Notes: generated by a model not told the origin, from the letters alone. A stretch of 64,000 bases of DNA from Notamacropus eugenii (GCF_028372415.1 NC_092879.1:95142241-95206240), one strand, 5' to 3'; shown: positions 23,151 to 35,339, counted from the first letter of the stretch. Made by a program: numbers and translations.

Positions 23151-23744
23151 AGTAACCCCCAGACAGGCTGGGAGCACCAGCTACACAGTTCTCAGCATGC
23201 CTGTCTCCAAGATGCTTGCACCAAAAGTACTTTGCCTAAGTGACCCAGGCTACCTCGTAAAACAATCCCATGAGAATATTCAGCTATGTGCTCGGAGGAA
23301 GGAAATCAGAGGGACTCTATGAAAACTCTTCAAGAAGAGATGAAAGAGGCCCATTAGAGAAATCCTAATGTCCAGAGGCAGAGTTAAGAACCCAGCAGGG
23401 TGGAGTGATGTCTCTTCCAAATCAAAGCTGAGGTGTATGGTCAAGGGGTCAGAGTTGAACATATCACCAGGATCATCCCCAAGCCCTCAAAGTTTGGAAG
23501 GTGGTCAAGGACCTCAGGGAAGCCACATGGGTTGTGATGAGACCCAGTAGGGACAAACACCTTTCTGGAACCCTTTGGGGATTCTGGCACACTCTAGCAG
23601 CTCCCTGGGGAAGCCTCTCTTCCTGGATGTCCCATAAGTCCAAGTATCTATCCTTCCAGTTAGGTTCTTAACTTCAGCATTATCCTTAACTCCTCAATGT
23701 CTCTCTTGCTTATCTATGCTCATCATAAGGGGCTTTTCTCACTA
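23151..23744. other. Unique sequence, nothing assigned
   Basis: No repeat or gene is recognised in this stretch. Confidence 0.45.
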
Positions 23745-24009
23745 TTTTTGATTGGGGGGGGGCAAGACTGAAGGAAGGGGAGCCAGGATATTAATAATGA
23801 TGCCAAAAAGGGGGCTACTGAAACATTTTCAAAATGCACAGGAGAGAACCAAGGCAAGTTCAGAAGGAAGTATAGACAAGCAGGACAGTTTTTTGTTTTT
23901 GTTTTTTTTTGCAGAAACAAATTTTACAAAATTTTAATTGTTTTACATCTTTTCGCAAATCTCTTTAATGTCTGGCTTAACGGAATAATAATAATATAGC
24001 AGTTATGTT

Positions 24010-24215
24010 CATCTCATTTGATCCTCACAGCAGTACTGAAAAGTAGGTCTGTTATTGTCACCATTTGACAAGTGAGGAAATTGAGACAAATTTAAATGAC
24101 TTGCCCAGAATGGCACAATTCACTAGGTGTCTGAAGCAGAGTTTGACCTCAGGGCTTCCTCGATCCGTCTCTAGCACTCTGCACTGTGCTACATAGCTTA
24201 CTCAGAGAAGACTTT
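24010..24215 (-). repeat. MIR-type SINE inside the retroposed insert
   Basis: On plus, 'tcatttgatcctcacagcag', 'gaggaaattgagacaaattt' and 'cactgtgctacatagct' read as a reversed MIR. It is therefore in the sense orientation of the insert. Confidence 0.75.
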
Positions 24216-24464
24216 CAGATTCTCCTATCTTTTGCATTTAATCTGTTGTGTTATGTTGTTTTGTTGTAAATATGAGAAGAAAATCCAGTTTCAGATGTGT
24301 TATTCAAAAAAAGGAGGGACATTTTAATAGGTAAATAATGTCTTAATATTGTTATGAACATAGTTTTGATCCCACAGATCCTCTGAAAAGGTTTTAGGGA
24401 TCCTGTACTTTGAGAACCAGATTATACTTGGAGAACTGCTGTCCTACATCTTATCAGTGTGTTT

Positions 24465-24550
24465 GTTTTTAATATGGTGCCCAAAATTAAACGCAGTACT
24501 TAAGATTGTGGTCTGCTCAGTGCAAAATACATCAACGTTGTCATCTCCCT
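24465..24550 (-). repeat. CR1/L3-type fragment inside the insert
   Basis: The reverse complement contains 'gagcagaccacaatctta', 'agtactgcgtttaatttt' and 'gggcaccat', matching the conserved CR1/L3 stretch around 'ttctgggcaccaca'. It abuts the target-site duplication. Confidence 0.5.
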
Positions 24551-24760
24551 GGATCAAGCAGGACAGTTTTGAAAGTCACGCGTATTATGTGTTATATATG
24601 ATTTTTAAAAGCAAGTGGTATGAAAAGGAGCCTCACTGCTTCATAGGCAACGTTCTTTTTGTGTTCTGTTGTGTATTTGGAAATACTCAGGGATGGGGGG
24701 AGCTTAAATTTGAAAAAAACAAAATTTAAAAAGAACAAAAAGAAATGTAATTGAAACAAA

Positions 24761-26089
24761 GGGAAATCAATCACTGCCCCAAGTGAATGGAGGTCACACC
24801 GGGGCAGTGACTGGGCCCCAGTTTTCAATGCCTGGACTTTGGAATGATTCTGAGCAAGAATCCAAATAACCTTGAATAGTTTGCACTTGCCCAAGTGTGG
24901 GCTATTCCAAACTCCTCAGCATTTCAACATGACTTGGCAGGCTGAAGTACTGTTCAGTAGCCTGCCAAGTCCCACATCCAAGTGTGGGACCCAGCTGCAG
25001 GAGGTATTTGAGACAAGACTTTCTTTTCTCCCCCATGAGCTAACAAGTGGCCTTAGCAAGTATTCTGGCCCTCTCAGCCTTGCAGTAGAGGTGAGAGACA
25101 CCGAGGGGACCCTTTGCGGTGTCTCTAGCATTGACAGGCTCCTATCTTGCAGTCACCACTGGCCAGGAACCTGTGCGTTAGGTGTTCTTGGCAAAAAAAA
25201 AAAAAAAGTTTGAGGTTTTTCCTAAATCCTTCCAGTCCAGTTCCTGAAGCCAGCACAGAGCCAGGAACCAGGAAAGACATTTTCAGTTTGCCCACTGAGG
25301 AAAATCACATGGGACAAGCCTCGAATGCAATTCAGGTATATTTAACCTATACTTCCACTAACTTTTTAGTAGTTATGAGGCTCACTTTTAATGTCAATTC
25401 TTGTGCTCTGGAGAGTTATTGTGGTTCCTGTTTCCCTAGGTGAAATGATATTGGGTTGCCAGTGGTTAGATCAGGTAATCTTCTGAGGTTCTCTGCAGTT
25501 CTATGATTCTATTAGCACCCTTTTAGGTAATCAAACTGCTTCTGTAATGAGAACTGTTCCTTACTTTCCCAATGGGTGGTGCCATTATGGACATGCAAGA
25601 CCTTTTCCTGCACATCCCCCAGGTAACAGCCTAGGACATTTTGAATTACCCCATACAGGTGCCCCAAATAGATTTGCTGGGTCTTGAGAGGCAGTTGGGA
25701 TGTTTTGTCAATCTTTTAATCTATAATGATAGTTGTCACATATACAATGCTGTAGGATTTTCCAAGGCTTTACAAACTTAACATTGCAGAGCTATTGTTG
25801 GACCCAATGGGTCTGGAATACTGAGACCACTCCTTTTTTTATAGAGCTGATCATCTATCTTAGACTCAAACATGCCAAGTTCAGCCCTGGGATTTAGCGT
25901 TAGGGTTAGCTCATTAAAGTCTCCACTTCGGGGGCCCTGGGACAAAATATTAAAGCCTAGTCTTAAGTTCATATCTCTAGCATTTCTAGAAAAGGAGGGT
26001 TAGATATACAGTATGAATCAGGTATGGGACAGCTATTAATTTCCTGTAGAAAAATTGGAATGCCAAACATAGAACACTCTTAAGGGCAC
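24761..26089. other. Mostly unique sequence
   Basis: No gene is supported. 25465-25520 ('gaggttctctgcagttctat') resembles the CR1/L3 3' terminus. An A-run lies at 25194-25207. Confidence 0.45.
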
Positions 26090-26285
26090 ATTTGACTAAG
26101 ACAAATAAAATGGTTTGGCCTTTAAAGCCCTCTATAACTTGATCCCTTCCTACCTTTCCATTCCTCTTATATTTTACTCCCCTATAAGCAAATTTGTAGG
26201 ATTGATGCTCAGGTGTTTTACATTTCACCCTGACTCCACCCTTTCCAAACTGCTCCCAGTACATATCTGCTGACAAAATGGGCCA
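26090..26285 (+). repeat. L2 LINE fragment
   Basis: 'tggcctttaaagccctctat', 'aacttgatcccttcctacc' and 'tttccattcctcttat' form a typical L2 internal segment. It lacks the 3' tail. Confidence 0.6.
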
Positions 26286-26821
26286 AGCTTGGGCCAGTCC
26301 TCTTCTTGACAGTTATCCTGTCTAATGAAGAAGCTTCCCCTGCTTCCAGCCAGGTCTGCCCTTTGGAGCCAAAACTTCCAGCCTTCTTGAACTCATAAGG
26401 TTGCCTCCAATCCTGAACTCTTCCACCTTAAGGCTGACCAGGCAAGTTCAATCACCTACTCAGAAAAGGAAGCAAAGCAGAAAAAGGCAGCCAGGGGACC
26501 AGGCATAAGCTTACCTTATTGAATCCATATTTCACAATGTGGGTGTTCAGAGGCCACCACGCTATCACTTCATGGCAAGCCTAGAGACAGAGCACACTAC
26601 TTGCCACACAAGAGAATTCACAAAAGAGAGTCAAAGCTACACGTTGTTCCTTTTCTGGAAAAGCCCCTCCCTGACTTTTTGGCTCCTCTGCCATATCAGG
26701 AAGTGAGGGGATCTGTTCACCATCTCAAAGAACAAGCTTTACAGCAATATGTAACACATATCTGGAAGGCCTCAGGAAGTATAACTCTGAGCATGCTCCA
26801 TGGGATGGCCTTCATAATATA
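26286..26821. other. Unique sequence, nothing assigned
   Basis: No repeat or gene is recognised. The stretch ends in a short TA run. Confidence 0.45.
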
Positions 26822-26985
26822 TATATAATCTCATTTGATCCTTATAATAAGATACTGTACAGATGAGAAACTGAGGCATGGTCATATAGCTACTAAGTGT
26901 CTGAGGCAGGGTTTAAACCCTTTTATTCCTGACTCCAAATCCAACACTTTATCCACTATACCACATTTCCTTTGATAAGACTAGA
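26822..26985 (-). repeat. MIR-type SINE, antisense
   Basis: 'tctcatttgatccttataa', 'agatgagaaactgaggcatg' and 'tttatccactataccacatt' read as a reversed MIR-type SINE with its tRNA-like head at the right end. Confidence 0.8.
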
Positions 26986-29900
26986 GGGGTGTTCTCCCTT
27001 GGCTCAAAGACAACACCTGGTATCTTAAGGGGAGAGGACATAAGGATTTAGAACCTTCCTGTGTGAACCTAGTGTTAGTGATTAAGAACTGCTTGGTAAC
27101 CAAGAGGAATGGGTTATGCCTGAATGTTAGGAAATGTCTTTGTAGTCCAAGATTAGCAAAAAAAAAAAAGGGGGGGTGTCTCGCATCAGCACTAGGATAG
27201 CGAAAATTGTCTCTTGCCAAGGTGGGGCAGCCTTGAGATAGTCCCCTCTACAATGGTGCCCAACAAAGTAGAATTTTCTCTCAGCAAGGGGTTAGTGTAC
27301 CCCCAAAAGTTAAATTCCATTTTTGAGAAATTCTGGGAAGCTGAAGGAGCAACAACAACAGCAGGATGGACATCTCTTCCTGGGAACCATAAGAAGTGCT
27401 GAGGTGAGGAGTAGTGCCAGATACCTTCTCAGGTGTGTTGGGTAGTGATGCCACCACCACCTGCCAGGAGTCATAGAATATGATAGGAAGCCCTGCCTTA
27501 GTTGTGACCATGATGGAGACTAGCAGCAGCTGGTCTTGGGGATAAGGCCCACCCATTGGAGGGCATCATTATTTTCATGAGCTCAGTGGAGAGGTCTCTC
27601 CCTATCTTTGACGTCCATAAGCCCTTGCTTCTGTGAACACTGAACTGTGTGCTTACAAGGGAAGATGATTGACAGTTTCTCAGGTTTTGTTGGTGGAGAC
27701 AGCGAGTAGGAGAGGTAAGAAATCCGTTGTAGGGGGGCCTTTGTGACATGGGAGAGCACGGGAGAGACTTCTCTATATTTAGCTGTTACAAAGAGATGAG
27801 TCTCCTGTGCTGATTCTGGAACCACCCAAGTTCTAGGTGTTGCCTGCCTGACTCCTCCTGAGTTGATTGACTTCCTTCATTCAGTCTTCTTATCTCCCTT
27901 CTAGTCATGCTCCCTTTGTTTAGCTAGACTGGCCTTCCTGACCAATAATGTCTTATTGCTTCCTATTGCCTACCTTGAATGACAGAGAAAGAGAAATATA
28001 TATTCTGGTTTTGCCACCTTCCATCTTCTATATACCAGATTCGGTTCATTCATCTTTTACTGTTGGCACTTACCCAACGCAAAGGAACATCCGTTAAAAA
28101 TGCTTACTGACTGGAGGCTGGAACAAAAGCTTGCCATCCATGTTGTTCTGCCAGAAGAGCTCCTGAGAGAGACATGCAATCCCCTAAAATTCATCAGGAC
28201 ACACATTTGAGGGAATGCCTCACCACCCTCCAGCATCAGCTCTCCTAGGGCCAGACGTACCAATCTGATTTTGGGCTAATCACTATAGGAAGCAATCATT
28301 ATATTCTTGGTAACAGTTCCCTCATGTTATTCCTGAGAATCAACCTGGACTTGAGTTTAAACTTATTCTTCACAATATTTAACCAGTCAAGATTTAGCAT
28401 ATCAGCTCAAATTGTAACGAGAGCCAAATAGTTGGGTTAAAAATAGAAAGAGCATTGTGATGTCAACAGTAATACTCCTAACTCCCAACGGACCACCTTG
28501 TCTCCTGCCACCTCCAAACCCTCTCTGGGGAAGTCCCTTGCATGGCCACCAAAGGAGATGCTTCTCTATGTCTGGGTCACTGACAGATCAGGAATCAGCC
28601 ACCATGGTCCCCGCTGAAGACAGAGTGAGGTCTGCCCCAAGTCTGGAAGCACATGAGCAGGTTAGATATGGGAACACAGCTACAGTCCTGAGAGTAGCCT
28701 CTTCCTTGGTTGCTGGAAGCCTATATCACAAAGAGAAGGTTCTTCTCTCATAGTTATCCAGCTCATATCAAGAAATAATGGCTACAATTTTCCAGGGAGA
28801 TGGCTAATGCCGGTTGTGTCCACTTTTCTGTCCTCACACTTTACATTTGCAGGGCCTTTATCTTTTCCGAACTCTGCCTCAGACTAGACATCAACCAGAA
28901 GTATTGGTTAAGGAAGCTTTTTTTCCCTCCCAGCCCTGATTGCTACCCATGAGACTTGTTCATCTGGTGCATTTGAAGCCTTTTGACTGGTCTTTAGTCC
29001 TGAGACACTGAGCTACAAAATGATCTTTTTGGTCTTTCAGCCACAATGCAGTCATGATATGGATTTCCATCTGTTTCATGGGGAAATTTGGCTCATAATT
29101 TCTCTTTCTAAAGAATAGAATGCCCTAATTGGGTCTGTCTCTAAAGCCCAAGAGCCTGATTTGCTCTGTATGCAACTTTGGACAGGAAAAACATAAGCAA
29201 GGTGGGCAGCCCCTCCAGTGGGGGCTCAGACATCCTCCACCATGTTTCCACTACAATTGACAATGGTTCCCTTAGACTTGTGAGCACCCCACACATCACA
29301 TCTGTTTCTTTTCCTTCTTGAAATCAACAGGGCTGCCTGGGGAGAGCCTCCGGGTGCGAAGGAAAGGCCCTCCCACTCAGCTGTAAAGAGTGTAACAGTC
29401 ACACAGGAACAGAGACAAGGGGACTCAAGAGGAACTGCTTGTTTCTGTCTTCATAACTGCCTCTTACAGACACAACTGGCAGTGTTTGTGGCTTTGTGTC
29501 GTTTTCTATCCCCCCCTTGCAGCAGAATGGGGAAGAAAATATGAAATTCTTTAACTCAGCAATTGGCTGGCTGCATGCCATGCCAATACCACATGCTCCC
29601 GGGACATGATGGAAAACAGAAGGGGGATTCAGGAAGCAGCTGGGGCAGACTCCATACATCCTTGAGCAGGAACATAAAAAATCCTGCAGGACAAACAGAA
29701 GCTATCTTTGAGACTCAGAAACAGAGTTGCCTTTTAACATCTGGGGAACTGAGTTAGCCCATAAATCTGATGGTCTTTCAGGTGCCAATCCATTTTCACA
29801 AACCCTTTTGCCAGCAAGCTGCACTTAGGGGAAAAGCACACATCTTGAAAGTTCCCCTTTGGATGGTGGAATAGAGGTGCAGAGATGAGTTTTTGTGTTG

Positions 29901-30529
29901 TTTTCCTGGTGAGAAGGAAAGATGCCAGCCTGGTGGCCTTTGTTCCATTTTATTGAAGGGTTGCCTGTGACAAGGGTAGGAGGAAGAGTTGTCACCTAAT
30001 GGGTCAAGCAGACAGTCTATCCTGAAAGCCATGGGCTTTCTTTGGCATATCGTGAGAAGGTTACAGGATTTAACTGGAAAAAGTCAAGGCTTAGAGACAG
30101 GACCAACAAAAGAAGGGCCCAAGCAAAGCACCAAGTTCACTTCCCCCTGGCCTGGGACAGTGAGTGACACTCCAAAAGCAGGGCAGCATTGACCACCTCC
30201 AGCCTGGAGCAACAGATGGCATCTCCAAGATGGAATGGAGGAGAACATGGAAGGGATACAATCAAGAATTAAGCAGGTCTCCAGGTCATGGCAGCAGAAG
30301 TAGGAGGCTGCTCTATGGACTTGGTACACTGGTACTGCGAGCTCTCCCTGAACTTCCTGCTCAGGGTTTTATAGGAAGGGGCAGAATCTCCAGAAGGCTC
30401 TTCAACTGACTTCCCACTTCCAATGCCATGGGCAAAAACTAGGTTTCCAACAAAAACGTTTCTAAAAAAGAGAAGAGGACCAAGCCTGAGAAGGAATACA
30501 TCTAGGCCACAAACTACTCATTGTGAGAA
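26986..30529. other. Long mostly repeat-poor stretch
   Basis: A weak L2-like piece may lie at 27870-27990 ('cttctagtcatgctcccttt'). Otherwise no repeat, RNA gene or credible coding frame is seen in about 3.5 kb. Frames up to 98 codons overlap on both strands and lack recognisable features. Confidence 0.4.
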
Positions 30530-30720
30530 AGGCTAGACAATAATATAATTTTAGAGCTGAAAAGCAACCTTAGAGAATATCTAGCCCAATCTTCTCATCT
30601 TACTGAGGAGGAAAGCAAGGTTCAGGCCAGTGACGTACTTTGCCCAAGGTTAGACACCTCGTAAACAGACAAGCTAGAACATAATCCTAGGGGCTCCAAC
30701 TCTAAACCAGGGTTTCCAGG
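30530..30720 (-). repeat. MIR-type SINE, antisense
   Basis: 'ctgaggaggaaagcaaggtt', 'cttcgcccaaggtta'-like and 'ggctccaactctaaaccagg' follow reversed MIR order, preceded by 'tttagagctgaaaagcaacc'. Confidence 0.65.
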
Positions 30721-30984
30721 CAAAGGAGATGGTGTAAGCAAAGGAACAAAAGCCAGGAATGTTTAAGTGTGTTTGGGGAATATCTAGAGTTTTTCCCCCA
30801 AGAAAATTTCCCCAAAAGTTTTTCTAAACAAAGAATTGAGTTTGGCTGGAGTATAGATTACAGTTACGTGGCTGGTGAAAATTCTGTAGGGCTTCCAATA
30901 CCAGCAGGAGAAGTTGGCACATGATTTGCTAGCCAAGGCAGAGACTCCGAAGGGTTCTTTCCCCTCTAAAAGGTTTTGAATGAA

Positions 30985-31165
30985 GAATCACACAAAAATA
31001 TGAGAGCTGAAAGGGACCCTATTGGTTGTCTTGTCCACCCTGTCATTTTATAGGAGAGGAAACTGAGTCCTACTTGTCTAAGACCACATAGCTCTTAAGT
31101 GGAAAAGCCAGATCTTAAAGCCAGGCTGACTGTCTAAATCGAGGGCTATTTCTGTGATCCATCAT
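30985..31165 (-). repeat. MIR-type SINE, antisense
   Basis: It begins 'tatgagagctgaaagggacc' and continues 'ataggagaggaaactgagtc', 'agaccacatagctcttaag' and 'ccaggctgactgtctaaatc'. It is a second diverged copy about 450 bp after the previous one. Confidence 0.7.
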
Positions 31166-32489
31166 TTAAGGGAGTGACAATCTTCATTTATCTGTCTTGT
31201 CACCTGTATTTTAAAATATGACTGAATCCTATCAGTTATTAATGAGCTGAAACCCTTGCCACAAGGAATCAGGAAGGCCCATGTTGCTGAGCTCTATTTA
31301 GATCGATAAGATCAGGAACACCACATTCCTTGTTTCCCAGGTGTGATTTCCACCTTTGGGTGGAGCAGGAGGAAGGCTGTGGCTGGCCCTTCATTATTTC
31401 ATGCTCCTGGGATCCTCTCTATCTCCCACACATCTGAGATTGGCATTCTAGGGGTACAATGCCTTTTCAAGAGTCCAGGACTTTCCCTGGTCGCTCCAAA
31501 GGAGAGGATAATGGTTAGCTTACTGAACTCTGCCAGCTTATTTCCCTCCCACCACACACTTGTTCTACAAAGGACAATCACAGATAGCAAACAGACATTT
31601 ATTCAAGCAAGCAACAAAACTGAAACAGAGGAAGTTCTAAAGATTAAGGTAAATGACAGAAAACACAAAAGTAAATGAATTCTTTAACTTGGGGGCCAGA
31701 TAAAATCTTAGCTCAACCAAGAGAGAATTCACCCGGTGGGAAAGTCTTGTGAGTAGTCTCTGGGGACATGATGGAGGCTGACTTGTTCCTTAGTCTGCAA
31801 CTTCAGGGGTTCCCGTTAGGCACTAGCAATGTTGAACTTTGCCTTTCTTGGCTGTCTCTCTCCCACTCCTTTCTCTCTCCAGGATTTCTGAGGTCTTTCT
31901 CCCTCACCTATGCCATATGTGTTGGTCACGTTTCCCTACACGTACACAGCGGCCAAGGCTTTACTTCAGGGAACTATCCAACCCACCAGAGGCAGCGTGT
32001 CACAATAAGGAGGCAAATTCTTTCTTTAGTCCTTAGAAAAAGGGAAATGGGGAGTCACCTGGGAATGTTCCCCAATTCATGCCCAGCATCAACAACACAA
32101 GGACCATTCAACAGTGACATAGTCAGTGAATGCTGAAATTCACCTCGTTGCTGGATGGGGAAAGAGTAGAAGATGTTGGAGGGAAGGAGGTGGTGGCCAG
32201 GTCTGTCAGGCTTAAGGAGGAATGTGAGCAAAAGCATAGAGGCAGGGAGGTACAGGAGTCATACAGGGGATGGCAAGTGGTTCAGTTTGGCTGGAAGGGA
32301 TGGGATGGAGGAATATAATATAGACTATATAAAGAAAGGATGGCTCCCACTCCTGGGAGAGGCTAAAAAAAATGAGTTGGCAAAATGGGCAACAAGAAAC
32401 ATTATTTCAAGGGGTATTTGGTCATCAGGTATTACAGTGCCAACCATAGGGACTGCCGTAGTGATTTCCCTGGTAGAGGAAACTTTCAC
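31166..32489. other. Unique sequence, nothing assigned
   Basis: Several 60-122-codon frames on the plus strand (31343, 31768, 32173) have no recognisable domain. No repeats are identified. Confidence 0.4.
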
Positions 32490-32640
32490 ATGAGGAAACT
32501 TCCTCTCCCAATGTAATATAGTCTTAGAGAGTTGTCTAGAGTGTTGTGAGGTTATGTGACTTCATCAGGGTCACATAGCCACAGTGTGTCAGAAAGAGGA
32601 CTTGAAAGTTACTAGCTCTTCCCGGTTTTGATGCCCCTGC
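32490..32640 (-). repeat. Diverged MIR-type SINE, antisense
   Basis: 'ttatgtgacttcatcagggt', 'cacatagccacagtgtgtca' and 'aagaggacttgaaag' are the reversed CORE region. Confidence 0.55.
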
Positions 32641-32699
32641 CTGCTGTCTCCTCTGCCAATGAGAAGAATTTGCCAAATGGCCCTCATAAAAAGATTTGC

Positions 32700-33005
32700 A
32701 GTCAGCAAGTAGTTATTAAGCACCTACTACATGTGAAGCATTTTGTGAAGTAAAACAGCCCCTGCCTTCAAGGAGTTTACATTTTAAAGGAGAGAACCTA
32801 TAAATGGCTATGTACATGTGAATTTACACAGAATCGCTGGAGGCAATCTGCCAGTGCAAAGGTGCAGAGGCAAGAGATGAGGAACAGCGAAGAAGAAGCC
32901 AGAGGAAGTAGGAAGGGACCAGTCAGGAAGTTAAAAAGTCCAAAGAGGATTTTGAACTTGAGGTCATAGAGGATCACTGGAGCCCAGCAAGCAGGAGAAT
33001 GACTT
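32700..33005 (+). repeat. Old mammal-wide repeat, fragment
   Basis: 'agtagttattaagcacctac', 'tacatgtgaagcattttgtg', 'ccttcaaggagtttacattt' and 'gtgcaaaggtgcagaggcaa' match the head and body of the copy at 20235. Confidence 0.75.
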
Positions 33006-33770
33006 AGTTAAACCTACCTTTGAGAAAATACTTGTGCTGCTCTATAACAGTGAGATGTGGAACCCTGCTGCCTCCAAAGAACTACCAATGTATATCCCAC
33101 AGAGACACATAGTAGATATGAGTAGACCACAATATATAACCAATGAAGACTTCCAAAGAATGGCAGTAAATGAAGTCATCAAAGAATTATGATAGGAAGA
33201 AAAGATGGGCTGGCAGCTAGGTGGCTCAGTGGAGAGAACACTGGGCCTGGAGTCAGGAAGATCTGAATTTAAATTCAGCCTCAGACATTAGCTATGTGAT
33301 CCTGGGCAAGTCAGTTAACTTCTCTGTGCCTTCATCTACTGGAGAAGGAAATGGCAAACCACTCTAGTACCCTTGCCAGGAAAACCCTGCGGACAAATAT
33401 TGGCAAGCCATGACTGACAGGGTCACCAAGAGTCAGACATGACTGAATGACTGAGCAGAAACAACAAAAAGAAGTCAGAAAGGAATTAGGAAGAACATAC
33501 GGGCTGGTCCCATGACAAGAGAAAAGACACCAAGCAGAGAACCAGAGGGCTCTATGGGTATGCTTGCAATGTCAAGGGAAAGTGAGGAAGTCTTCCAGAA
33601 CAGTGGGTGGACCCCCGTGGTGAACTTTGAGGAAGCCATGCCAAGAGTAGGCCAGGATGGGCAGGCAGGTATGGGTCAGGCCCTCTGGCATGTGGGGGAC
33701 TCTGAGGTCCATTTGAGTATTGAGTACATAAAAGGAAAATTAGGCATAAACCTACAGGATTAACAAATGA
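33006..33770 (+). repeat. RTE-like LINE remnant split by a SINE
   Basis: 'gtgctgctctataacagtga' followed by 'gatgtggaaccctgctgcc' resembles the RTE 'LLYGAETW' segment. After the SINE, 'gggctggtcccatgacaaga' fits the later 'GH-ARM' part. The match is loose and the family call tentative. Confidence 0.35.
33207..33468 (+). repeat. Full-length marsupial SINE (WSINE1/MAR type)
   Basis: The head 'ggcagctaggtggctcagtg', the middle 'gggcctggagtcaggaagat', the core 'gatcctgggcaagtcagtta' and the tail 'gcaaaccactctagtaccct' to 'agtcagacatgactgaatga' are all present. It is inserted inside the RTE-like remnant and so is younger than it. Confidence 0.88.
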
Positions 33771-33849
33771 GTCCCTTCTTATCCCTGAGCCTCAAGTTCT
33801 CCCATTTCCAGACGACCCTGGACAAAATGACCTGAAATATCCCTTAGAC

Positions 33850-34010
33850 TTGGAGTCAGGAAACTGATATGGGCTTGAAAATTAGAAAACTAATTAGAAT
33901 TAGGATTAGAAAATGAATACCGCTACTTACAAGCTGTAGAGCTTTGGCCAGTCAGTTAGCTTCTTGGGTCATCATTTTTTTTCTCCTGTAAGACAAGCAA
34001 CTGGACTAAA
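33850..34010 (+). repeat. Diverged MIR-type SINE
   Basis: 'ccttagacttggagtcagga', 'ctttggccagtcagttagct' and 'tcctgtaagacaagcaact' follow MIR order. Confidence 0.5.
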
Positions 34011-34150
34011 ACGAAAACAATTTGAAGTTTTTATCAAGTACCTACTATGTGCTGAGCACTGTACTGAGTGCAGGGGTATGAATACAGAAACAGCTGGCTC
34101 CTGCTCTCAAAGTGTTTCAGGGGAGAGGAGTACCCAGGAGGGTCCAGAAA
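34011..34150 (+). repeat. Old mammal-wide repeat, head fragment
   Basis: 'atcaagtacctactatgtgc', 'tgagcactgtactgagtgca' and 'cctgctctcaaagtgtttca' match the family head. Confidence 0.7.
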
Positions 34151-35143
34151 GTTACAGGTGTGCTGAGTGAGGCCAGAGGGAGTAGACTGGCATGCCCTTC
34201 CCAGTAATGGTGGCAGAGTAGATTTGATCACGGTTCATGAAGAAGATGGCCAGGGAGTAGGGAATGAAGCAGTCACCAGGCAGGATGTGGGGCCCCAGGG
34301 TGGAAGTTCTGAGGATGAAAGGGCCTAGTCTTTGGTCTGGGGACAAGGCAGTGACACCAAGAAGATGACCAAAGAGCTCATCCGGTGCTCAGGCCCTTCT
34401 AGCTCTGCACCAATGAGTTCTAAATCCTGTGACAAAAGGGACACAAAGGAGCAGATGATACATGGTTTATGTTGACATTCACTTATGCGCACAGAAATAG
34501 AGGGAAAGTATATTTAATTGGTTTTGTCACTATCCAAAGTTAAATGTAGAAGAAAGCCTAAAAAGACCCGATTTCATCTTCCCAGCTGCATCTTTGGAAT
34601 GAAGGAGAAGACAAAGTGGAGGGGAGCCCTGGATTCGTGGGCCCCGGCATGCAGCAGGCTGTGTAACTCCCATTCGGCCCCCGGGGACACGAATGCTTAT
34701 TTTCACTGATGGCAAAATGATTCTGTTCCAACCGAAAGGAAGTGAGGATCAATTGTAAGATTAGCTAACTAGTCAAAGTGCTGTCTGGAGAGTCTCAAAT
34801 CACCCACGGAAAGTGAAACATCCCAAGAAAGCCATTGCTAGGCAATATCTTCCCTCTTCTGTGTTTCTAAGCACTGTGTACTGCCAGTGATTTCCTAGTG
34901 GGATTCAAGATGCTGAGAAAATAGAAATATTTGGCTAGGAATAGGAATGTCTATCCTTCAGGCTTCCTACAGCCACAGGACACATTGTTGCTGCCCTGAA
35001 TATCAGACCCATCTGCCAGAGTCACCATCCCAAGGACCCCAATCGATCCTCAGAATCTTGCCCTAACTATGCCCTGGGAACTGACCATTCTCACTGAAGT
35101 TCCCAACATGGTTTTTGGCTTCTCATAGGAACAAGTCAGCCAA
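34151..35143. other. Unique sequence with one protein-like minus frame
   Basis: On the minus strand about 34390-34155 is open and reads like ordinary protein (for example HILPGDCFIPYSLAIFFMNR). I cannot match it to a family, and the frame ends beside an old repeat. It is left unassigned. The rest of the interval shows nothing. Confidence 0.35.
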
Positions 35144-35247
35144 CCTTCCTTCCTTCCTTCCTTCCTTCCTTCCTTCCTTCCTTCCTTCCTTCCTTCCTTC
35201 CTTCCTTCCTTCCTTCCTTCCTTCCTTCCTTCCTTCCTTCCTTCCTT
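35144..35247. repeat. Perfect tetranucleotide microsatellite (CCTT)26
   Basis: It holds 104 bp of uninterrupted CCTT units (AAGG on minus), a pure polypyrimidine/polypurine tract. Its purity suggests recent expansion and likely length polymorphism. Confidence 0.98.
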
Positions 35248-35339
35248 GTCTTAACCAATTCAATAATACTACATGATCCTCTATCCTTGAATCCCTTGCC
35301 CCCTTCTCCTGTTTCTCTTCAAGCTTTCCCAAAAGGCCA

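Larger units (their letters stand above)
23893..24554 (-). mobile_element. Retroposed insert with 16-bp target-site duplication
   Basis: The 16-mer 'caagcaggacagtttt' occurs on both sides of the insert, at 23877-23892 and 24555-24570. On the minus strand the insert ends in an A-rich tail (seen on plus as T-runs at 23891-23910). An ATTAAA polyadenylation-like signal lies roughly 30 nt upstream of the tail. The duplication begins AAAA in the element's sense, as expected for L1 target-primed insertion. The body holds a sense MIR, a piece with a hAT-like end and an L3-like piece, and no gene. It may be a retrocopy of a noncoding or 3'UTR transcript. Confidence 0.7.
23745..24760 (+). repeat. Unclassified repeat, copy A, split by a 662-bp insertion
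   Basis: The flanks 23745-23892 and 24555-24760 align with one continuous block at 38650-38970. The shared words are 'gttcagaaggaag', 'aggacagttttgaaagt' and 'aaagcaagtggtatgaaa'. The copy here is interrupted by the insert described separately. The family is unknown to me. Confidence 0.6.
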
